Below, piece after piece: positions 26,476 to 35,484 of a DNA stretch of 64,000 nucleotides. The DNA comes from Desulfovibrio sp. MES5 (GTDB lineage: Bacteria > Desulfobacterota > Desulfovibrionia > Desulfovibrionales > Desulfovibrionaceae): assembly GCF_002237645.1 (NCBI RefSeq), contig NZ_MJUZ01000010.1, positions 1-64,000 of the forward strand, written 5' to 3'. Position numbers and translations under genes: made by a program. Each line of letters begins with the position of its first letter. Within the stretch, counting starts at the first letter, position 1. The notes below the pieces were generated by a model, which had not been told where the DNA came from, searched no databases, and saw only the letters and a program-made list of their open reading frames with translations.

Positions 26476-26826
26476 ATGAAAATCGCCGTCTCAAGCGAAG
26501 GGCCGGGCCTGGATTCCCAAGTTGATCCGCGTTTCGGGCGTGCCGCCGGGTTCGTGGTGGTGGATACGGAAAGCATGGCCACTGAATATGTTGATAACGG
26601 GGCCTCGCAGGTCATGGCGCAAGGCGCGGGCATACAGACAGCCGAGCGCCTTTCGGCCCTGGGCGTTGGCGCCGTGCTCAGCGGGTACGTTGGCCCCAAG
26701 GCTTTCACCGCTTTGCGGGCGGCGGGCATGCAGGTGTATCAGGATCTGGACGGTCGCAGCGTGGGCGAAGCCGTGCGCTGTTATACCGAAGGCTCCGTCA
26801 GCCCGGCCTCAGCGCCCAACAAGTAG
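26476..26826 (+). CDS. orp: Orange protein (ORP), NifX/NifB-like metal-cofactor protein
   Basis: This 116-residue protein of the dinitrogenase iron-molybdenum cofactor family closely resembles the orange proteins of Desulfovibrio as remembered (N-terminal SSEGPGLDSQVDPRFGRA, then EYVDNGASQ and SGYVGPKAF). Known ORP binds a Mo-Cu sulfide cluster without using cysteines; none are seen here except one Cys near residue 101. ORP complexes have been linked with cell division. The ATG at 26476 follows a GGAG site. It is the first gene of a five-gene plus-strand run. Confidence 0.82.
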   Translation: MKIAVSSEGPGLDSQVDPRFGRAAGFVVVDTESMATEYVDNGASQVMAQGAGIQTAERLSALGVGAVLSGYVGPKAFTALRAAGMQVYQDLDGRSVGEAVRCYTEGSVSPASAPNK

Positions 26827-26832
26827 GCTGCC

Positions 26833-27837
26833 ATGCGCATTGCATTTGCCAGCGGCAAGGGAGGCGCGGGAAAAACCACGGTGGCGGCTTCACTGGCCGT
26901 GGTTTGGCCGCAGCCCTGTCTGATAGTTGACGCCGATGTGGAGGCTCCGAACCTGCACCTCTTTCTGCATCCTGATCTCGACGCGCCGCAGCCTGTGTAT
27001 CTGACCGTGCCTGAACTTGAAGCGGAAAAATGCACGGCTTGTGGGGAGTGTGCTGACATATGCGCCTACAAGGCCATTGCCATGCTGGGGGGAAAACCCA
27101 CAATTTTCGCTGATATGTGCCATGGCTGCGGCGGATGTTTCGAGGTTTGCGTACCCGCTGCCCTGAACAGGGGCCGACGCGAACTGGGCAGCCTGCAATG
27201 GGGGCGGTGGAACCTGAATCCTGCCCGCGAGCAGGCCCTGCTTATGGGTAAAAGCCGGGTGGGCGAGGCCATGTCGCCCCCTCTGCTGCGCGCTCTTGAA
27301 AAGGCTTATTCTTCCGACGCTGGCGCGGCTGCGTCAGGCGGCACGGATATCCTTATTGATTCGCCCCCCGGCGTGAGCTGTCCGGCCATGACCACGGCCC
27401 GCATGGCGGACGCTCTTGTTCTGGTGGCGGAGTCCACGCCCTTCGGCATGTATGATTTCAAGCTGGCCCATGCGGCTTTCAAAAAGCTTGGGCTGTCCCT
27501 GGCCGTTGTCATGAACCGGGCAGGCATGCCCGGCAACGAAGCCGGGGATGCCGCCCTTGAGCGGTATTGCGCGGCGGAAGGCTTGCCCCTGCTGGCCAGG
27601 CTGCCCTTTGATATTCAGGCCGCTGAGGGCTATGCGCGCGGGAATCTGCCGCCGGTGGGGTCAGATGCCAATGCCCTGGCATGGCGCGGGCGGTTTGAAA
27701 GTCTGCAACAGGCGCTGCGCCGGTGGATTGGCGACCAACCCAGGCAGGACTCTGCGCGACAGACGGAAACAACGGGGCAGGCCCGTGCGGAGCGGCATTG
27801 CGACGGGCAGGGCGCAGCGGAGGCACGGCATGCGTGA
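26833..27837 (+). CDS. MinD/Mrp-type ATPase with ferredoxin insert (1)
   Basis: This 334-residue P-loop ATPase has the deviant Walker A motif GKGGAGKTT near residue 9. Inserted at about residues 60-110 is a two-cluster ferredoxin domain (CTACGECADIC and CHGCGGCFEVC). Later motifs are IDSPPGVSCP and VVMNRAG. Such fusions occur in pairs in Desulfovibrio ORP clusters and are thought to form a complex with ORP. It has a charged C-terminal tail. It overlaps the next gene by eight bases. Confidence 0.85.
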   Translation: MRIAFASGKGGAGKTTVAASLAVVWPQPCLIVDADVEAPNLHLFLHPDLDAPQPVYLTVPELEAEKCTACGECADICAYKAIAMLGGKPTIFADMCHGCGGCFEVCVPAALNRGRRELGSLQWGRWNLNPAREQALLMGKSRVGEAMSPPLLRALEKAYSSDAGAAASGGTDILIDSPPGVSCPAMTTARMADALVLVAESTPFGMYDFKLAHAAFKKLGLSLAVVMNRAGMPGNEAGDAALERYCAAEGLPLLARLPFDIQAAEGYARGNLPPVGSDANALAWRGRFESLQQALRRWIGDQPRQDSARQTETTGQARAERHCDGQGAAEARHA

Positions 27838-28741
27838 AATAGTTGTCATCAGCGGCAAGGGCGGCACGGGCAAGACGACACTGTGCGCCTCACTGGCTGC
27901 CCTGGCTCACCGCGAGGGGCTGAATCCCGTTCTCTGTGATCTGGACGTTGACGTGCCCGACCTGCACATCATTTTTGATCCCCGCATCGAACAGGAGCAG
28001 GCATTCATTTCTGGTCATACGGCGGTCATTGACGAGGCAGCCTGTACGCAGTGCGGACGCTGTATGGAGCTTTGCCAGTTCGGGGCAGTGCATCTGAAAG
28101 ACGGCGTGTTCCGCATAGACGCACTGGACTGCGAGGGCTGCGGCGTATGCCACAGACTGTGCCCTGCCGGGGCCATTGCATTTCCGGAGCGGCATTGTGG
28201 GACCTGGTATCTGAGCCGCACGCGCTTTGGCGCCTTTGTGCACGCGCAGCTTGACCCGGGTCAGGAAAATTCGGGCCGTCTGGTGAGCCTGCTCAAACAG
28301 CAGGCACGCGAGATCGCCGCTACCGAAGATGGCGGGCTCATCCTTTGCGACGGTTCGCCGGGCATAGGTTGCCCTGTCATCAGTTCGCTCTCGGGGGCCA
28401 CCCTGGCAGTGGCCGTGGTGGAGCCCACGCCATCGGGGCGGCACGATTTCGAGCGTGTGGCGGACCTGTGCGGGCATTTTCGCATTCCTGTGGCGGTAAT
28501 CATCAACAAGGCAGACCTCAACGGCGACGAAGCCCGCGCCATTGAAGAACACGCCGCCCGGCGCGGGCACGCGCTGGCGGGGCGGCTGCCCTTCAGCCCC
28601 CTTGTGACGGAGGCCATGGTCAGGGGCGAGGCACTGACCGAAAGGGATTCTCCTCTGGCAAGCGAGCTGGAGCAGATATGGCGGCGCATCCGCGCCATGG
28701 CTGACAAGCCCGCCCGGCGGGCCAACATCAACACTTTATAG
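27830..28741 (+). CDS. MinD/Mrp-type ATPase with ferredoxin insert (2)
   Basis: This 303-residue paralogue of the preceding gene has Walker A GKGGTGKTT near residue 8, clusters CTQCGRCMELC and CEGCGVCHRLC near residues 65-105, then CDGSPGIGCPV near 167 and VIINKADLNGDE near 223. The start at 27830 is chosen by homology of the P-loop position; the frame is open for 94 codons upstream, inside the previous gene. The pair probably works as a heterodimer. Confidence 0.86.
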   Translation: MREIVVISGKGGTGKTTLCASLAALAHREGLNPVLCDLDVDVPDLHIIFDPRIEQEQAFISGHTAVIDEAACTQCGRCMELCQFGAVHLKDGVFRIDALDCEGCGVCHRLCPAGAIAFPERHCGTWYLSRTRFGAFVHAQLDPGQENSGRLVSLLKQQAREIAATEDGGLILCDGSPGIGCPVISSLSGATLAVAVVEPTPSGRHDFERVADLCGHFRIPVAVIINKADLNGDEARAIEEHAARRGHALAGRLPFSPLVTEAMVRGEALTERDSPLASELEQIWRRIRAMADKPARRANINTL

Positions 28742-28752
28742 GACACATTATC

Positions 28753-29133
28753 ATGAGCAAGACAGTTCTGGCCATTCCTTCCGAACTTCCCGGCGGTATG
28801 GACGCGGGCATGGGCATGCATTTCGGCCATTGCGCCATCTACACCGTGGTGGAAATAGAAAACGGCGCTGTAGCGGCACAGTCCACGCTGCCTTCCATAC
28901 CGCACCAGCAGGGCGGCTGCATGGCTCCCGTTCAGTATCTGGCCGAGCATGGCGTCACGGCCCTGCTGGCGGGCGGCATGGGCATGCGCCCCCTCATGGG
29001 TTTTAACCAGATGCACATCGACGTCTTTTTCGCTGGCAACTATCCCACAGTGGGGCAGGCGGTCGAGGCATTTTGCGCGGGCAAGCTCAACCGTTTCACC
29101 ACAGACCAGACCTGCGGCGGCGGCGCGCACTAG
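28753..29133 (+). CDS. NifX/NifB-like metal-cofactor binding protein
   Basis: This 126-residue member of the dinitrogenase iron-molybdenum cofactor family differs from ORP: it has HFGHCAIYTVVEI near residue 23, QGGCMAP near 54, LLAGGMGMRPL near 73 and a C-terminal CGGGAH. The cysteines and histidines could bind iron-sulfur or molybdenum species. It resembles the C-terminal domain of the DUF134 protein encoded at 29759. It lies 11 bases after the second ATPase gene. Confidence 0.82.
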   Translation: MSKTVLAIPSELPGGMDAGMGMHFGHCAIYTVVEIENGAVAAQSTLPSIPHQQGGCMAPVQYLAEHGVTALLAGGMGMRPLMGFNQMHIDVFFAGNYPTVGQAVEAFCAGKLNRFTTDQTCGGGAH

Positions 29134-29141
29134 GGGCGGCC

Positions 29142-29519
29142 ATGAAGAACAGGCGTATCCTGTTGCAAACACCCCGGCCCGAAGCCTGGGAGGCGTTTGT
29201 GGCGCAGCTGCAACAAGACGGCTGCACTGTGTGCATGGCGGCAACTATTGACCAGTGCAAGGAAGCGGCGCGGCGCGATGTCCCTGTTCTGGCGCTTCTT
29301 GACCCGCCTTCCGGCGATCACGCGCGGGCCTGGGTGATGGAGCTTATGATGATTGATGCCGGAATGCACACCGCTGTTGTGACTGAAATGGACGAGGCCG
29401 TCTTTCATGACGTCATGGAAGGCCTGGGAATACTGTCGCCGCTTCCGCCTAAGCCGACCGCGTCCGATGCCCGAAGGCTGCTCGGGCTGTTGGAGCAGGT
29501 GGAGAGCCTTGGCGGATAA
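29142..29519 (+). CDS. Small receiver-like protein of the ORP cluster
   Basis: This 125-residue protein is not firmly recognised. Its pattern suggests a response-regulator-like fold: a first strand (RRILLQTP), LALLDPP near residue 50 where a receiver carries its phospho-Asp, AVVTEM near 76 and LPPKPT near 101 with the Pro-Lys-Pro order reminiscent of the conserved Lys. The N-terminal acidic pair is missing, so phosphorylation is doubtful. A hypothetical protein of similar size is part of ORP clusters in other Desulfovibrio. The start at 29142 is eight bases past the previous stop. Confidence 0.65.
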   Translation: MKNRRILLQTPRPEAWEAFVAQLQQDGCTVCMAATIDQCKEAARRDVPVLALLDPPSGDHARAWVMELMMIDAGMHTAVVTEMDEAVFHDVMEGLGILSPLPPKPTASDARRLLGLLEQVESLGG

Positions 29520-29572
29520 CGGAGTCTTGCCTGAAGTACATGTCTGATGCATTCAAGTATCCGATAGATATG

Positions 29573-29614
29573 CGGAACCGGTGTTCCTTCGCCGGTTCCG
29601 CGTATTTTCTTTTG
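29573..29614 (+). terminator. Intrinsic terminator of the orp operon
   Basis: CGGAACCGG pairs with CCGGTTCCG around a ten-base loop, then a T-rich tract. It lies 54 bases past the last gene of the plus-strand cluster. Confidence 0.75.
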
Positions 29615-29758
29615 TCCTCCACGTCTGCGCGTACTGTTACCATGCAATGTCGCATAGTTATGGCACGTCATGCAATGCCGCCAGTGCCAGAAGTGAATGC
29701 CCTTGACGTGCGCCATTCAGTAAAGTAGGTTATAATAAAATCGTATCAGCGTGAGATT

Positions 29759-30469
29759 ATGCCAAGACCCAGTCACTGCAGGCGCGTAAGCGCCCTCCCC
29801 AAGGCCAGCTATTTCAAGCCCAAGGGCATCCCTCTATCAGATCTTGATGAAAGAATTCTGCCGCTGGATGGCCTGGAGGCTTTGCGTCTGGCCGATTATG
29901 AAGGCCGAAATATGGATGAGGCCGCTGCCCGTATGGGAGTGTCACGGCACACCTTCGGCCGGCTGCTGCGCCGGGCGCGGCATTGTGTGGCCGAAGCCCT
30001 TGTGGACGGATTGGCCTTGCGTATCGAGGGCGGCGTGTGCGCCATGGAGGCTCAGGATGGCGACGTGTCGCCCTCAGGCTCCGAGGGGTTGCTGGTGGCC
30101 GTGCCGTCTCAGGAACCCGGTGGGCTTGAGGCCGCACCGCATGCCCATTTTGGCCGATGTACCGTTTATACGCTGGCTTCGGTCAAGGACGGCCAGGTGA
30201 AAAACATTACTGTCCGGGCCAATGCCGCACACTTGCCTGGCGACTGCAGCAGCCCTGTGCAGGCCCTGGCCGACATGGGCGTAAAGGTGCTGCTGGCCGG
30301 AGGCATGGGGGTGCGCCCCTTGCGGGCCATGCAGGCAGCGGGCATCGCCGTGTATCATAATGCGGGATTACCCAGCGTTGGAGCCTGCCTTGAAGCTTTT
30401 GCCCAAAACAGGCTGGCGGCTTTTGGCACTGAACATCTCTGCCGGGGCGGCTGTGGGCCGGAAAAATAA
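29759..30469 (+). CDS. DUF134 helix-turn-helix protein fused to NifX-like domain
   Basis: This 236-residue probable regulator begins with a DUF134 domain of about 100 residues with a sigma-region-4-like helix-turn-helix (ALRLADYEGRNMDEAAARMG, then SRHTFGRLL). Residues about 120-230 are a NifX-like domain (HFGRCTVYTLASV, LLAGGMGVRPL) and the end carries CRGGCG. The second domain matches the stand-alone protein at 28753, suggesting a sensor that binds the same cofactor as the cluster's products. The frame opens at 29759; a TATAAT lies at 29731-29736 without a good -35. Confidence 0.8.
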   Translation: MPRPSHCRRVSALPKASYFKPKGIPLSDLDERILPLDGLEALRLADYEGRNMDEAAARMGVSRHTFGRLLRRARHCVAEALVDGLALRIEGGVCAMEAQDGDVSPSGSEGLLVAVPSQEPGGLEAAPHAHFGRCTVYTLASVKDGQVKNITVRANAAHLPGDCSSPVQALADMGVKVLLAGGMGVRPLRAMQAAGIAVYHNAGLPSVGACLEAFAQNRLAAFGTEHLCRGGCGPEK

Positions 30470-30488
30470 TTTCTTTCAAATCCGGATG

Positions 30489-30535
30489 TCATGCAAAAGC
30501 GCGCCCGCGGTTTGTTGGGGGCGCGTTTTTGCATA
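30489..30535 (+). terminator. Long-stem terminator after the DUF134 gene
   Basis: ATGCAAAAGCGCGCCC pairs with GGGGCGCGTTTTTGCAT with one mismatch, giving a 15-bp stem that contains its own A and T tracts and could work in both directions. It starts about 20 bases after the stop codon. Confidence 0.75.
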
Positions 30536-30612
30536 TGTGTTCCGAAGTTAAACAGGCACGACTGTGACGGTATGTGTCCCTCGCGGGCGTCCTGGCAACA
30601 TATGAGAATGCC

Positions 30613-31272
30613 ATGAGCAATACAGTCAAAAATGACGGCAGCCCCCCTTCCGCTGTCAGATTTGCGGATCAGGCGCATCCAGCGACAGAGCAGGGCAAGC
30701 AGGGCCGCAATGCGGCGCAGACCCGGCAGCGTATATTGCTGGCCGCACGTGATCTTTTTGCCAAAGCCCATTATGAAAGCGTGGGCACACGAGAAATTGC
30801 GGCCAAAGCAGGGGTCAACGTCACGCTTATTAACAGGTATTTCGGTTCCAAAAAAAAGCTCTTCGCGGCAGTGGTGGAATCGTTGAACGAACTCGCCAAA
30901 ACGCCGGGATCAAGTGTGAAGGGCTCTCTGGACAGGGCACTGGACAGCATAGTGCTTGGAGGAGAGCGCGGAAACAGCACCTGGGTGGACGAGTTTCGCA
31001 TCATTCTTTTTTCCGCGCTGAACCCTGAAGTTACGGATATTATTTCTGGATTTTTCGACAAAAAGCGTAAGGCGCTGCGAGAAAGGCTGCGTGGAGCGGA
31101 TGTGGCGACACGGGCTGATATTGCGTACGTGCTGCTCACGGGTTCGGCCCTGTTTGTAAGTCTGGCCCGTGGCAAAAAATACGGTAAAAAAGAGCGGGAA
31201 AGCTTGAGGAAAGGACTTGGGCGTCTGCTGGACCAGCTGCTTGGGCCAGAGTGGCAGACGACCCCGCGCTGA
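30613..31272 (+). CDS. TetR-family transcriptional regulator
   Basis: This 219-residue DNA-binding repressor-type protein has its helix-turn-helix at about residues 40-85 (TRQRILLAARDLFA, EIAAKAGVNVTLINRYFGSK), followed by a helical ligand domain. The N-terminal ~35 residues are polar and probably disordered. The start at 30613 is preferred over a GTG at 30574, though both ribosome sites are weak. It is convergent with the P-type ATPase at 31602, so its target is not evident from position. Confidence 0.85.
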   Translation: MSNTVKNDGSPPSAVRFADQAHPATEQGKQGRNAAQTRQRILLAARDLFAKAHYESVGTREIAAKAGVNVTLINRYFGSKKKLFAAVVESLNELAKTPGSSVKGSLDRALDSIVLGGERGNSTWVDEFRIILFSALNPEVTDIISGFFDKKRKALRERLRGADVATRADIAYVLLTGSALFVSLARGKKYGKKERESLRKGLGRLLDQLLGPEWQTTPR

Positions 31273-31296
31273 CGGCCCTTCCCATAAACGTGCTTC

Positions 31297-31330
31297 AAGC
31301 CCGCCCGCAGCTATTGCGGGCGGGCTTTTT
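31297..31330 (+). terminator. Intrinsic terminator of the TetR gene
   Basis: AAGCCCGCCCGCA pairs with TGCGGGCGGGCTT around a five-base loop, followed by T residues, 25 bases past the stop codon. Confidence 0.85.
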
Positions 31331-31481
31331 AGGTAAGCCGTCTTCATGATGCCTCAAGCCGCAGCAAAGGCCGGGCTGGCTTTTTTTACAGGCGCGCTGG
31401 CTGGAGTGTGAACAGGCGCTCGCTGCCTCTGAAATCCCCGTTTCTGATCAGAAGGCCCGTACTATGCCAAAACACAATAAA

Positions 31482-31543
31482 GATTTAGGGATGGGGGGTG
31501 GCGGGGACCCTTCTGCAAAAGGGTCCCCGCCACAGAGCATTTT
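31482..31543. repeat. Dispersed palindromic repeat, copy C
   Basis: GGCGGGGACCCTTCTGCAAAAGGGTCCCCGCC is flanked by GATTTAGGGATGGGGGGT and GAGCATTTT. It lies between the convergent TetR and P-type ATPase genes, about 60 bases past the ATPase stop. Confidence 0.8.
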
Positions 31544-31601
31544 CAACGTGACAGTACATCTGGCGCGAAGCCTGGCGCATTGCCAGCCTTCGCGCAGCGT
31601 C

Positions 31602-34346
31602 TCATATATCGCAGGGGTCTTTGCCGCCAGCCTCGGCCCCGGCCCCGGACTTTGAACGCCGCGCATCCATGTTGCGCATAAAGGCCTTTTCACCTTCCAC
31701 CACCAGAAATACCGCCATGCCGAGCAGCAAGGGCATGGGCCAGTACCGCAAGGGCAGGGGCACAGTGCCGAATACACCGTTCATAAAGGGTATGTAGGTT
31801 ACCGAAAGCTGAAGGACCACAAGCAGGGCGCTGACCACCAGAACCGCCCGGTTGGAAAAGGGGTGCATCCTGAAGGCGGATCCCCGGATGCTGCGGCTGT
31901 TGAACAGATGGAAAAGCTGGCACACGACAATGCTCTGCACGGTCATGGTGCGCACAATGTCTTCATCATATCCCATACGCGTCATGCTGATGCTCATGAT
32001 CAGGGTCATGCCGCCGATGAGCACGGATACGAATGCTATGCGCCAGATGAAATAGGCATCGAGGATTTTTTCTCCGGCGGGTCGCGGCGGGCGGCGCATA
32101 ACCCTGTCTTCTTTGGGCTCAAAGGCCAGAGCAAGGGACACCGTCACCGAAGTGACCATGTTTACCCAGAGAATCTGTACCGGCGTCAGCGGCAGGGTCG
32201 TGCCAAACAGGATGCTGGCCATGATGAGAAAGCTTTCTGCACCGTTGGTCGGCAGGATGAAGAGAATGGTTTTGCGCAGGTTGTCGTAGACCCTGCGCCC
32301 TTCTTCCACAGCAGCCACAATGGTGCTGAAATTGTCGTCCGTGAGCACGATTTCCGCCGCGTCCTTGGTGACCTCGGTTCCCTTTATGCCCATGGCTATG
32401 CCCACATCTGCCGCCTTGAGCGCCGGCGCGTCGTTGACGCCGTCGCCCGTCATGGCCGACACCGCGCCGTTGGCCTGCAGGGCCTTGACGAGCTTGAGCT
32501 TGTGTTCGGGGCTTGTTCTGGCAAAGATGTCGCACCGCTTCACAGCGCACTGGATCTGCTGATCCGTCATTTCATCCAGTTTTTGCCCGGAAATGGCCAT
32601 GGAGCCGTCACCGATGCCAAGCTCAAGGCCGATGGCCCTGGCAGTGTCCACATGGTCGCCTGTAATCATTTTTACGGTGATTCCCGCGTCTTTGCAGGCG
32701 CGCACCGCTTCAAGCGCCTCCTGGCGCGGCGGATCGACAATGCCTGCAAAGCCAAGAAAAACAAGACCTTCCTGAACATCCTTGTGGGTAATGGACGTGG
32801 TGTGCGCGGGCATGGTTTTTACCGCCGCGCCCAGCAGCCGTTGCCCTTTGCCTGCCGTTTCCGCCATTGCACGCGCCCACAAGGCGGCATCAAGGGGCAT
32901 GTCGCCTGCGTCGCTTCTCTGCGTGGCAGACATGTCCAGCAGGCGGTCTGGCGCGCCTTTGACCAGCAGCAGGGTTTGCCCGCCGTCTTCAATAAGGGTT
33001 GCCATATACTTGTACTGCGAATCAAAGGGCAGGGTGGCTATTCTGCTTTTTTCCACGTCCGGAAGGCCGGATTTTTTAAAAAGGGTCTGCAACGCGCCTT
33101 CTGTGGGCTCGCCCTGGATGCCCCATGCGCCCGCCGCGTTTTGCGTGAGCACTGAGTCGTTGCATATGGCAAAACAGCGGAGCATCTCTGCCAGGCGAGG
33201 CGCTGCAGCCGCGTCCACGGGCATGTCGTTCTGGGCTATGAAGCCTTCAGGCGTGTAGCCCGTCCCCTCCACCTCGTACCGCTCTTCTGCCAGCACAAGG
33301 CTTTTGACGGTCATTTCGTTCTTGGTGAGCGTGCCCGTCTTGTCAGAGCAGATTACAGAAACCGATCCGAGGGTTTCCACAGAGGGCAGGGTGCGTACAA
33401 TGGCCTTGCGCTGCGCCATGTGCTGCACGCCGACGGCAAGAATGATGGAAAGAATGGCGGGAAGCCCTTCAGGAATGGCCGCAATGGCAAGCCCGATGGT
33501 GGCGAGCAGCAGTTCGCCCGCGTCATAGTTGCGAAAAAAACGGCCAAACAGAAAAATCAGCAGCGACACGCCAAGAATGAACAGGGCGACGGTTTTGCCA
33601 AGCTGCGCCATCTGGCGGATGAGGGGCGTGGATATGTTTTGCGTTTCTTCAAGCAGTTGGCTGATACGCCCAAGCTCCGTCTCCTGCCCCACGGCCACCA
33701 CAATGCCCGAACCAGAGCCAGCGCTTACGGATGTGCCGCTGAAGGCCATGTTTACCCTGTCGCCAAGCGTGGTTTCGGGATCAAGGGGCTCTGTGCTCTT
33801 TTCTGAAGGTACGGATTCACCGGTAAGGGCGGATTCTTCGATGCGCAGGTTGTCAGCCGTCACAAGGCGCAGGTCGGCGGGGATTTTGTTGCCGGGCTTC
33901 AGCAGAACAAGATCGCCAAGGGTGAGCTCTGTCGAATCCGCCTCCATCCGCGTGCCGCCCCGTATGACTGAGGCCTTGAGCGACAGCAGGTTCCTGATGT
34001 CTTCAAGGGCTTTTTCAGCCTTGAACTCCTGCGAAAATCCGATAAAGGCGTTCACAATGGCCACCAGCACTATGACAATGGTGTCCGCGTAGTGGCCCAG
34101 AACCAGCGTCACAAAGGCTGCCACAAAGAGTATGTAAATGAGGATGTCGTGAAAATGACGAAGAAAAGCGATGATCCGGCTCTGCTTCTTTTTTGTGGGC
34201 AGGGAGTTGGGGCCGAACTCCTCAAGCCGCTCGGCGGCCTGTTCCTGGGTGATGCCTTGCCGTAGGTCCGTCAGCAGCACTTTGGCAACGTCCGACACAT
34301 CCTTGGCGAACCACTTGCTATGGGTATGGATATACGGTTTTTGCAT
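31602..34346 (-). CDS. Cation-transporting P2-type ATPase (Ca2+ type)
   Basis: This 914-residue inner-membrane pump has an N-terminal cation-ATPase domain, about ten helices, the ion-site motif AIPEGLPAIL on helix 4, the phosphorylation site SDKTGTLTKNE (D335) and the hinge GDGVNDAPAL. The PEGLP motif and the overall order are those of SERCA/PMCA-like bacterial calcium pumps rather than heavy-metal pumps, but Na+, K+ or Mn2+ cannot be excluded. It has a Ser/Ala-Gly-rich C-terminal end. It stands alone between two copies of the dispersed palindrome. Confidence 0.88.
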   Translation of the reverse strand: MQKPYIHTHSKWFAKDVSDVAKVLLTDLRQGITQEQAAERLEEFGPNSLPTKKKQSRIIAFLRHFHDILIYILFVAAFVTLVLGHYADTIVIVLVAIVNAFIGFSQEFKAEKALEDIRNLLSLKASVIRGGTRMEADSTELTLGDLVLLKPGNKIPADLRLVTADNLRIEESALTGESVPSEKSTEPLDPETTLGDRVNMAFSGTSVSAGSGSGIVVAVGQETELGRISQLLEETQNISTPLIRQMAQLGKTVALFILGVSLLIFLFGRFFRNYDAGELLLATIGLAIAAIPEGLPAILSIILAVGVQHMAQRKAIVRTLPSVETLGSVSVICSDKTGTLTKNEMTVKSLVLAEERYEVEGTGYTPEGFIAQNDMPVDAAAAPRLAEMLRCFAICNDSVLTQNAAGAWGIQGEPTEGALQTLFKKSGLPDVEKSRIATLPFDSQYKYMATLIEDGGQTLLLVKGAPDRLLDMSATQRSDAGDMPLDAALWARAMAETAGKGQRLLGAAVKTMPAHTTSITHKDVQEGLVFLGFAGIVDPPRQEALEAVRACKDAGITVKMITGDHVDTARAIGLELGIGDGSMAISGQKLDEMTDQQIQCAVKRCDIFARTSPEHKLKLVKALQANGAVSAMTGDGVNDAPALKAADVGIAMGIKGTEVTKDAAEIVLTDDNFSTIVAAVEEGRRVYDNLRKTILFILPTNGAESFLIMASILFGTTLPLTPVQILWVNMVTSVTVSLALAFEPKEDRVMRRPPRPAGEKILDAYFIWRIAFVSVLIGGMTLIMSISMTRMGYDEDIVRTMTVQSIVVCQLFHLFNSRSIRGSAFRMHPFSNRAVLVVSALLVVLQLSVTYIPFMNGVFGTVPLPLRYWPMPLLLGMAVFLVVEGEKAFMRNMDARRSKSGAGAEAGGKDPCDI

Positions 34347-35435
34347 ACAGACCTCGTTTTCCGGGTTGGGGCCGCAGGGAGTGCAGAATGGGCCAGCACG
34401 GGAAGGTTACGGAGCATCAGTATGGGATGCCAGGGTGACGCGAAGGTGTCGGAACGCGCGATTTCTCACCAGGCAAGCGGCGGCAGGATGATTTGTGGTG
34501 CGGCTCTGCCGCGCAAGTTGTCTGCAAGAGCACGCGAAAAGCAGACGCGCACGCCTGTGCTGACGGTATGTCTACAGGAAGTATTACCGAAAAACATCGT
34601 GCCGTAAACTATTGGCAATGACAGGCAATGCTTCTCTGTTTGCCGTTGCGGCTGGCAGCATTGCGCGCGGACAACGACATGCCGAGGCTGTTTCTAGCGC
34701 GCTATCACGCTGAAATATTTGTGGGGGAGGGACCCTTTTGCAAAAGGTCCCTCTCCCACGCCCCCACCCCCTAAAACCTTTATGAGATTTTAGTGTGGCG
34801 CCAGAATGTTTTAATCTGTTTAACATGATATAATAATTGTGTATTTGTTGTCGTTGTGCCGTGTGGGCGTATTTATGAACTGACGGGATATTTTTTACGA
34901 AACGCGGTCATGACGAACCGCGCCGTAAAGGCCGCCCTGCGGTAAAAGGCCGTGTGCGCAGGGATGCCGCCTGATGCCGGACGCCGTCCGTGGGGCATGA
35001 TCCGCCTGCAAGGCAGCTTGTGGCGCAGGCTGATCAATGCTTGCGCGCAGTACTTCATAAAGGGGGCCGCACGTGGGGGACTTTTAGCGGCTGCCAACGC
35101 GCTGCACACGGGGCGCTCGGCTCCTCGTTACACGCCAGGGGGGCGGGAAATCCCTGTGCGCTGGCATGCGGGGCGGATAGGGAAGAGGTTTTTTTCTGAT
35201 GACGACCACCCGGAGCGTGCGCGCGCGGGACGCGCATAAACGCTGGGCATGGACCATCCTGATATTCCGCCTCGGTGCGTACGCGCGCGGGCCGCTCCTG
35301 AGGGCATACGCGGGTGTGGAACTGGCCGGCGCCGCCTCTGGACTGGGCAGAGCGCCTACTGGGTTGGCGAGGCGGCTACTGACAGCGGAAGTATAAAGTT
35401 TTATTGGCTAAAATTACCGTAAAAAATAAATTATT
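34347..35435. other. Gene-free stretch between P-ATPase and MATE genes
   Basis: About 1.1 kb with no convincing gene. It holds palindrome copy D, an AT-rich patch near 34800-34910, and GC-rich low-complexity DNA at 34920-35390 whose open frames (for example 34952-35239) look like chance frames. Confidence 0.5.
34716..34785. repeat. Dispersed palindromic repeat, copy D
   Basis: TTTGTGGGGGAGGGACCCTTTTGCAAAAGGTCCCTCTCCCACG is followed by CCCCCACCCCCTAAAACC, the same 3' edge as copies A, E and F. Confidence 0.8.
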
Positions 35436-35449
35436 TTAGACTAACTTTA
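35436..35449. promoter_or_regulatory. DtxR-like operator candidate before the MATE-dtxR pair
   Basis: The minus-strand reading TAAAGTTAGTCTAA matches the DtxR/IdeR core TTAGGTTAGCCTAA at 11 of 14 positions. It lies 36 bases before the MATE ATG in an AT-rich promoter zone. The regulator encoded at 36880 is the obvious candidate binder. Related words occur before hutW at 47376 and 47395. Confidence 0.45.
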
Positions 35450-35484
35450 TTTGACATTGAGAATTCTGTGCGGCACTATGCCGC

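Noticed and set aside
35450..35470. TTGACATTGAGAATTC as -35 and Fur box of the MATE gene
   Set aside because: A -10 at the proper distance would sit almost on the ATG, and only one half-site matches the Fur-like boxes.
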